Origin: Candidatus Omnitrophota bacterium
Lineage (GTDB): Bacteria; Omnitrophota; Gorgyraeia; 2-01-FULL-45-10
Length of the DNA stretch: 14,510 bases
NCBI GenBank assembly: GCA_041650805.1
Contig: JBAZKM010000019.1
Coordinates: forward strand, 1-14,510
Direction of reading: 5' to 3'
Shown: in pieces, positions 11,979 through 14,510 of the stretch
How the letters are laid out: the number at the start of each line of letters is the position of its first letter
Numbering within the stretch: the stretch's first letter is position 1
Notes under the pieces: generated by a model
What the model was told of the DNA's origin: nothing
What the model saw: only the letters and a program-made list of their open reading frames with translations
Databases searched by the model: none
Program-made: the position numbers and the translations under genes

Positions 11979-12683
11979 TTACGCCTTCCTGAACTCTGCC
12001 AGGTCTATCCTGAGCCCCGGCCCCATAGTGGTCGATAAGAACATGCTCTTTATATGCTGCCCGCGCATTCCTGAAGGGTTGGATGCCATGATCGCGTCTA
12101 TAAGGGTGTGCGCGTTCTCGTAGATCGCCTTCTCGTCGAAGGACAGCTTCCCTACGGGCGCGTGTATACCCGCCTGTTTATCCATCTTGTATTCGATCTT
12201 GCCCTTCTTGACCTCTTTAATGGCCTTGGCGGTATCGAGCGTCACCGTGCCGGCTTTCGGGTTGGGCATGAGCCCTCTAGGGCCCAATATCTTACCGAGT
12301 TTGGCTATGTCCTTCATCATATCCGGTGTCGCTATCGCAACGTCGAAATCCGACCAGCCGCCCTGCACCTTCGCTACGAGGTCCTCTGCCCCTACATGTT
12401 CGGCGCCCGCCTCCTTGGCCTTCTTCTCTTCCTCGCCTTTACAGAAGACGGCTATACGCACCGGTTTGCCTGTGCCGTGCGGCAACGCGACTGTGCCCCT
12501 GATGGTGACGCCGGACTGCGCCTGCTTCGATTCTATATTCACTTTTGCGGATATCTCCACCGTCTCGTCGAATTTACGCTTTGGCAGTTTCTTCAGCACG
12601 GAGATCGCGTCTTTCAGGCCGTACGCCTTATCTTTATCGAAGAGCGTCGACATCTCTTTTAGCTTCTTCGTCATCTTCTTCAT
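11979..12683 (-). CDS. rplA: 50S ribosomal protein L1
   Basis: L1 forms the mobile L1 stalk that guides deacylated tRNA out through the E site. In several bacteria it also represses its own operon by binding the mRNA leader. The 234-residue product has the usual length and the signature GPRGLMPNPKAGTV at about 133-146, with the preceding AVFCKGEEEKKAKEAGAEHVG segment and the C-terminal SNPSGMRGQHIKS and STTMGPGLRIDL blocks. The first ATG (12681-12683) is 4 nt after rplK, and the GAGG overlapping the rplK end can serve as its Shine-Dalgarno about 9 nt away. A second ATG three codons in is possible. The known L1 target in E. coli lies upstream of rplK; here that space is filled by the heptamer array. 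Confidence 0.98.
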   Translation of the reverse strand: MKKMTKKLKEMSTLFDKDKAYGLKDAISVLKKLPKRKFDETVEISAKVNIESKQAQSGVTIRGTVALPHGTGKPVRIAVFCKGEEEKKAKEAGAEHVGAEDLVAKVQGGWSDFDVAIATPDMMKDIAKLGKILGPRGLMPNPKAGTVTLDTAKAIKEVKKGKIEYKMDKQAGIHAPVGKLSFDEKAIYENAHTLIDAIMASNPSGMRGQHIKSMFLSTTMGPGLRIDLAEFRKA

Positions 12684-12687
12684 GATC

Positions 12688-13113
12688 TTATTCCTCTACC
12701 TCTATGCCCATGTTCCTGGCGGTGCCTTTTATCATCTTTACCGCCTTTTCGATATCGGCGGTATTCAGGTCCTTCATCTTCATCTTCGCTATCTCTTTGA
12801 CCTGTTCCTTCGTGACCTTCCCGACCTTCTCCTTATTGGGGGTGCCGCTCGCCTTGGCGACTCCGGCCGCCCGCTTCAAAAGGACGGTCGACGGTGGGCT
12901 CTTTATTATAAAGGTAAAAGACCTGTCCTCATACGCCGTTATCACGACCGGCAGCGTCAGCCCTTCCTGGCCTTTTGACCTCTCGTTAAAAGTTTTACAG
13001 AACTCCATTATATTAAGGCCGTGCTGGCCCAAAGCGGGCCCTACCGGCGGCGCCGGGTTTGCGCTTCCGGCCGGACAATATAGCTTTATGATCGCTTTTA
13101 CTTTCTTTGCCAT
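12688..13113 (-). CDS. rplK: 50S ribosomal protein L11
   Basis: L11 binds the GTPase-associated centre of 23S rRNA, where EF-G and EF-Tu act. The 141-residue protein is of normal length. It has the conserved PPVGPALGQHGLNIMEFCK (about 22-40), the PVVITAYEDRSFTFI strand, the linker with Pro-rich SPPSTVLLK, and the C-terminal rRNA-binding domain ending GTARNMGIEVEE. The prolines at positions 20-26 that form the thiostrepton contact region are present. The canonical MAKKVKAIIKL start fixes the ATG at 13111-13113. Unusually, the 35 nt directly before the ATG are five perfect GCTGAAA heptamers, so no Shine-Dalgarno is visible. Initiation may use an unstructured A-rich leader or coupling from nusG; this is inference. 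Confidence 0.98.
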   Translation of the reverse strand: MAKKVKAIIKLYCPAGSANPAPPVGPALGQHGLNIMEFCKTFNERSKGQEGLTLPVVITAYEDRSFTFIIKSPPSTVLLKRAAGVAKASGTPNKEKVGKVTKEQVKEIAKMKMKDLNTADIEKAVKMIKGTARNMGIEVEE

Positions 13114-13200
13114 TTTCAGCTTTCAGCTTTCAGCTTTCAGCTTTCAGCAGCTATCAGCTTTTTGTTTTAGCTGATAGCTGAGAGCTGACGGCTGATAGCT
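13114..13200. repeat. Inverted heptamer repeat array between nusG and rplK
   Basis: On the plus strand, 13114-13148 is five perfect tandem copies of TTTCAGC, followed by AGCTATCAGCT (13149-13159) and a 9-nt T-rich loop (13160-13168). Opposite-oriented heptamers follow: AGCTGAT (13169-13175), AGCTGAG (13176-13182), AGCTGAC (13183-13189), GGCTGAT (13190-13196) and a final AGCT (13197-13200). Both arms are built from the same AGCTGAN unit on opposite strands. Only 2 nt remain before the nusG stop codon and none before the rplK ATG, so the array is the entire spacer. Seen directly in the sequence. It resembles short dispersed AGCTGA-rich spacer repeats that I associate, without a search, with some uncultivated bacterial genomes. 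It is not a CRISPR array: the unit is far too short and there are no spacers. Confidence 0.9.
13148..13180 (-). promoter_or_regulatory. Perfect 12-bp hairpin in the rplK leader
   Basis: Arms 13148-13159 and 13169-13180 are exact reverse complements (CAGCTATCAGCT on the plus strand) and enclose a 9-nt loop that reads AAAACAAAA in the transcript. Flanking heptamers can extend the pairing imperfectly, for example UCAGCU with AGCUGA. There is no U-run after the stem on the transcribed strand, so it is not a standard intrinsic terminator. It could stabilise or pause the transcript between nusG and rplK; the function is unknown. Confidence 0.6.
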
Positions 13201-13202
13201 CT

Positions 13203-13733
13203 CTATACCTTCTCTATCTGCCATGCCTCAAGTTCGACCGGGGTTGCCCTGCCGAATATAGATATCATAACCTTTACCCTGCCCTTGGCGAGGTTCGCCT
13301 CTTCGACGGAACCGTTAAAGTTGGTGAACGGCCCGTCCGTTACCCTGATGTTCTCGCCCTTTTCGAACATCACCTTGGGCGTCAGTTTCTCCTTTGCCTC
13401 TTCCGCCTGCTTCAGGATCGTCTTTATCTCTTCCTCGTTCAGCGGGAGCGGTTTTGCGCCTGCGCCTACGAACCCCGTGACGCCGGGGATCGACTTTATC
13501 AGGTACCAGCTCTCGTCGGTCATCTCCATCTCGACGAGTATATAGCCGGGAAAGAACTTCCTCTGCGATATCTTCTTCTTACCCGCTTTGACTTCCGATA
13601 CCTGCTCCTTCGGTATGAGTATCTGCGAGATGAGCTCTTTGGCGGCGTCGGTCTTCAGCTTCCCTTCCAGCGTTGTCCTGACCCTGTCCTCGTATCCCGT
13701 CTGTGTATGAATAACGTACCATTGTTTTGCCAT
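13203..13733 (-). CDS. nusG: Transcription termination/antitermination factor NusG
   Basis: NusG binds RNA polymerase over the main cleft through its N-terminal domain. Through its KOW domain it contacts Rho or ribosomal protein S10, coupling transcription to translation or termination. The 176-residue product has the NGN domain from the start (MAKQWYVIHTQTGYEDRV), with FFPGYILVEM at about 60-69 and the loop SIPGVTGFVG at about 81-90. The C-terminal KOW domain runs from about 123 (FEKGENIRVTDGPF) to the end (FGRATPVELEAWQIEKV). Length is typical (about 175-180), with no domain II insertion of the kind seen in some thermophiles. The start is 18 nt after secE, the usual secE-nusG pair, and the AAGC before the ATG gives only a weak ribosome binding site. 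Confidence 0.99.
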   Translation of the reverse strand: MAKQWYVIHTQTGYEDRVRTTLEGKLKTDAAKELISQILIPKEQVSEVKAGKKKISQRKFFPGYILVEMEMTDESWYLIKSIPGVTGFVGAGAKPLPLNEEEIKTILKQAEEAKEKLTPKVMFEKGENIRVTDGPFTNFNGSVEEANLAKGRVKVMISIFGRATPVELEAWQIEKV

Positions 13734-13751
13734 GCTTAAGCTATCCCGTCC

Positions 13752-13943
13752 CTACAATCGCGACATTATTACGTTCACGATCTTCGAAAGTATGATATCG
13801 CATACGCCGATGAACGCGGTCAATATGGCCAGAGAGACCAGGACCACTACCGTGGAACCGATCAGCTCGTCTTTGGTCGGCCACGAGACCTTGGACATCT
13901 CCAATTTAACATCCTTAAAAAAGACAGCGACTTTATTTGCCAT
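13752..13943 (-). CDS. secE: Preprotein translocase subunit SecE
   Basis: SecE clamps the SecY channel of the inner-membrane translocon. This is the short single-span form of 63 residues. It has an amphipathic N-terminal helix ending in the conserved SKVSWPTKDELIGST (about 17-31), then one hydrophobic membrane segment at about residues 30-52, and a short tail ending SRL. The three-span form of enterobacteria is absent. The ATG has only a modest upstream AGGA. The gene lies directly before nusG and after the tRNA-Trp gene, an arrangement shared by many bacteria. Confidence 0.97.
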   Translation of the reverse strand: MANKVAVFFKDVKLEMSKVSWPTKDELIGSTVVVLVSLAILTAFIGVCDIILSKIVNVIMSRL

Positions 13944-14052
13944 AGTAAGTTATTTATTCCTGCGAAACATACGGCTGGAGCGAACCTGGCGCTTTTCCGC
14001 GCGTTTCTCGATTCCCTAATCGCGACCGCCCACCCGATATTCCGTTAGGGAG
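13944..14052. other. Spacer between tRNA-Trp and secE with small stem-loops
   Basis: This 109-nt non-coding stretch has no open frame. In the transcript direction it opens with CCCTAA, which can pair with TTAGGG about 25 nt later. The segment CGATT-AGGG-AATCG forms a 5-bp hairpin, and GCGC-GGAAAA-GCGC forms another. None is followed by a U-run, so no terminator is called. These may be processing or spacer structures after tRNA 3' cleavage; the pairing is seen in the sequence and the function is a guess. No convincing sigma-70 promoter was found. Confidence 0.4.
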
Positions 14053-14129
14053 TGGCAGGCCAGGAGGGACTCGAACCCCCAACACGCGGTTTTGGAGACC
14101 GCTGCTCTACCAATTAGAGCTACTGGCCT
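14053..14129 (-). tRNA. trnW: tRNA-Trp, anticodon CCA, with encoded 3' CCA
   Basis: On the minus strand the acceptor arms AGGCCAG and CTGGCCT pair perfectly over 7 bp. The D stem is GCTC/GAGC. The anticodon stem GCGGT/ACCGC closes the loop CTCCAAA, with anticodon CCA (tryptophan, UGG). The variable loop is GTGTT, and the T stem GGGGG/CCCTC closes the loop TTCGAGT. The discriminator base is G, as expected for bacterial tRNA-Trp, and CCA is encoded directly after it (14053-14055). The tRNA lies between rpmG and secE on the same strand, so it is probably cut out of the operon transcript by RNase P and 3' nucleases. Confidence 0.97.
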
Positions 14130-14235
14130 CCGTCGACCGCCTTCCAGGCATCGCCTTTCAGTACAGAGGAGACCTTCTGGTTCACCGGTAACCTTCGCGC
14201 TCCACGACCTCGCCTACAGGCAAGGGCCTTCTAGA
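14130..14235. other. Spacer between rpmG and tRNA-Trp
   Basis: This 106-nt stretch has no plausible gene. In the transcript direction it holds a small hairpin (TTGCC-TGTA-GGCGA) just after the rpmG stop and a second weak one (GGTT-ACCGGTG-AACC). Neither has a downstream U-run. A TGTACT near the tRNA could be read as a -10 box, but no -35 is well placed, so no promoter is called. It probably forms the 5' precursor of tRNA-Trp. Confidence 0.4.
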
Positions 14236-14391
14236 TTACGACTTTATCTCCTTATGTGGTGTATGTTTCTTACAAGTTTTACAGAACTTCTTCAACTCGA
14301 GCTTATCGGGATTCTTCTTCTTGTTCTTTGTGGAAGAATAGTTCCTGTTCTTGCACTGAGAACATTCGAATGTGATAACCTCTTGTGCCAT
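14236..14391 (-). CDS. rpmG: 50S ribosomal protein L33 (zinc-ribbon form)
   Basis: L33 is a small 50S protein near the E site. The 51-residue product opens MAQEVITFECSQCKNRNYSS and ends KHTPHKEIKS. Cys10, Cys13, Cys37 and Cys40 form two CxxC pairs of a zinc ribbon, so this is the zinc-binding (C+) form. The Lys/Asn-rich middle (STKNKKKNPDKLELKKF) is typical of the family. The ATG lies 4 nt after the tuf stop codon, with a GAG overlapping the tuf end as a weak ribosome binding site, so translational coupling to tuf is likely. The tuf-rpmG-trnW-secE-nusG order is common in bacteria and supports the identification. Confidence 0.97.
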   Translation of the reverse strand: MAQEVITFECSQCKNRNYSSTKNKKKNPDKLELKKFCKTCKKHTPHKEIKS

Positions 14392-14395
14392 CGTA

Positions 14396-14510
14396 TCACT
14401 CAATGACCTGTGTCACGACTCCCGCGCCTACCGTGTGTCCGCCTTCTCTTACGGCGAACCTCAGTTCCTTCTCGAGCGCTATCGGCGTGATTAGGGTTAT
14501 CTCTATATTC
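14396..14510 (-). CDS. tuf: Elongation factor Tu, C-terminal part (cut by window edge)
   Basis: The last 37 codons of an EF-Tu gene plus a TGA stop (14396-14398). The product segment runs NIEITLITPIALEKELRFAV, then REGGHTVGAGVVTQVIE, the conserved end of domain 3 that contacts tRNA and EF-Ts. The upstream part lies beyond the window. It sits just before rpmG, the position of the second tuf copy (tufB-type) in many bacteria, while the other fragment follows fusA (tufA-type). Two tuf genes thus seem to bracket the block, unless the fragments derive from assembly effects. Identity between the copies cannot be judged here because the visible parts do not overlap. Confidence 0.96.
   Translation of the reverse strand, partial: NIEITLITPIALEKELRFAVREGGHTVGAGVVTQVIE

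Noticed and set aside
13148..13180. Intrinsic terminator after nusG
   Set aside because: The 12-bp stem is strong but moderate in GC and is followed by CUGAAA repeats, with no U-run on the transcribed strand.
13114..13200. CRISPR-like tandem repeats
   Set aside because: The unit is 7 nt, contiguous and without spacers, and no cas genes are present.
14130..14235. A promoter for tRNA-Trp and secE in the rpmG downstream spacer
   Set aside because: TTACCG and TGTACT are 20 nt apart and match the consensus poorly.

Overview
The window is a single co-directional block of translation and transcription housekeeping genes, all on the minus strand. Read 5'->3' along the transcript (high to low coordinates) the order is tuf (C-terminal end only) - rpmG - tRNA-Trp(CCA) - secE - nusG - rplK - rplA - rplJ - rplL - rpoB - rpoC - rpsL - rpsG - fusA - tuf (N-terminal end only). 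This is the classical 'rif' cluster (secE-nusG-rplKAJL-rpoBC) joined directly to the classical 'str' cluster (rpsL-rpsG-fusA-tuf). The rpoC-rpsL junction is only 3 nt.

The organism is a bacterium. RpoB carries a long charged insert just before the conserved GDKMAGRHGNKG block, like the insert of E. coli beta. RpoC carries the SI3-type insert after the trigger-loop N-terminal half. Both inserts are known from diderm (Gram-negative-type) lineages, and Firmicutes and Actinobacteria lack them. Together with moderate GC and a spacer full of AGCTGA-type short repeats, this fits an uncultivated PVC-group bacterium, perhaps Candidatus Omnitrophota. That phylum assignment is a tentative inference and was not tested by a search.

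Layout: 14396-14510 tuf end; 14236-14391 rpmG; 14053-14129 tRNA-Trp with encoded CCA, flanked by two spacers of about 105-110 nt; 13203-13943 secE and nusG; 13114-13202 a compact spacer made almost wholly of inverted heptamer repeats; 10925-13113 the four stalk and L1-region ribosomal proteins; 3157-10911 the two large RNA polymerase subunits; 1-3153 rpsL, rpsG, fusA and the start of a tuf gene. Most gene junctions are 3-20 nt, so the block is probably one or a few long transcripts. No intrinsic terminator or convincing promoter was seen inside it.

The genes jointly make the core of RNA polymerase (beta, beta'), a polymerase-ribosome coupling factor (NusG), a translocon subunit (SecE), the L11/L10/L12 GTPase-recruiting stalk and L1, the decoding-centre protein S12 with S7, and the elongation factors EF-G and EF-Tu that act on that stalk. 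No new defence, mobile or metabolic system is present. The items most worth a second look are the inverted heptamer array that forms the whole leader of rplK and leaves it without a visible Shine-Dalgarno sequence, the missing space for an L10 leader, and the symmetry of the two tuf fragments at the window edges.
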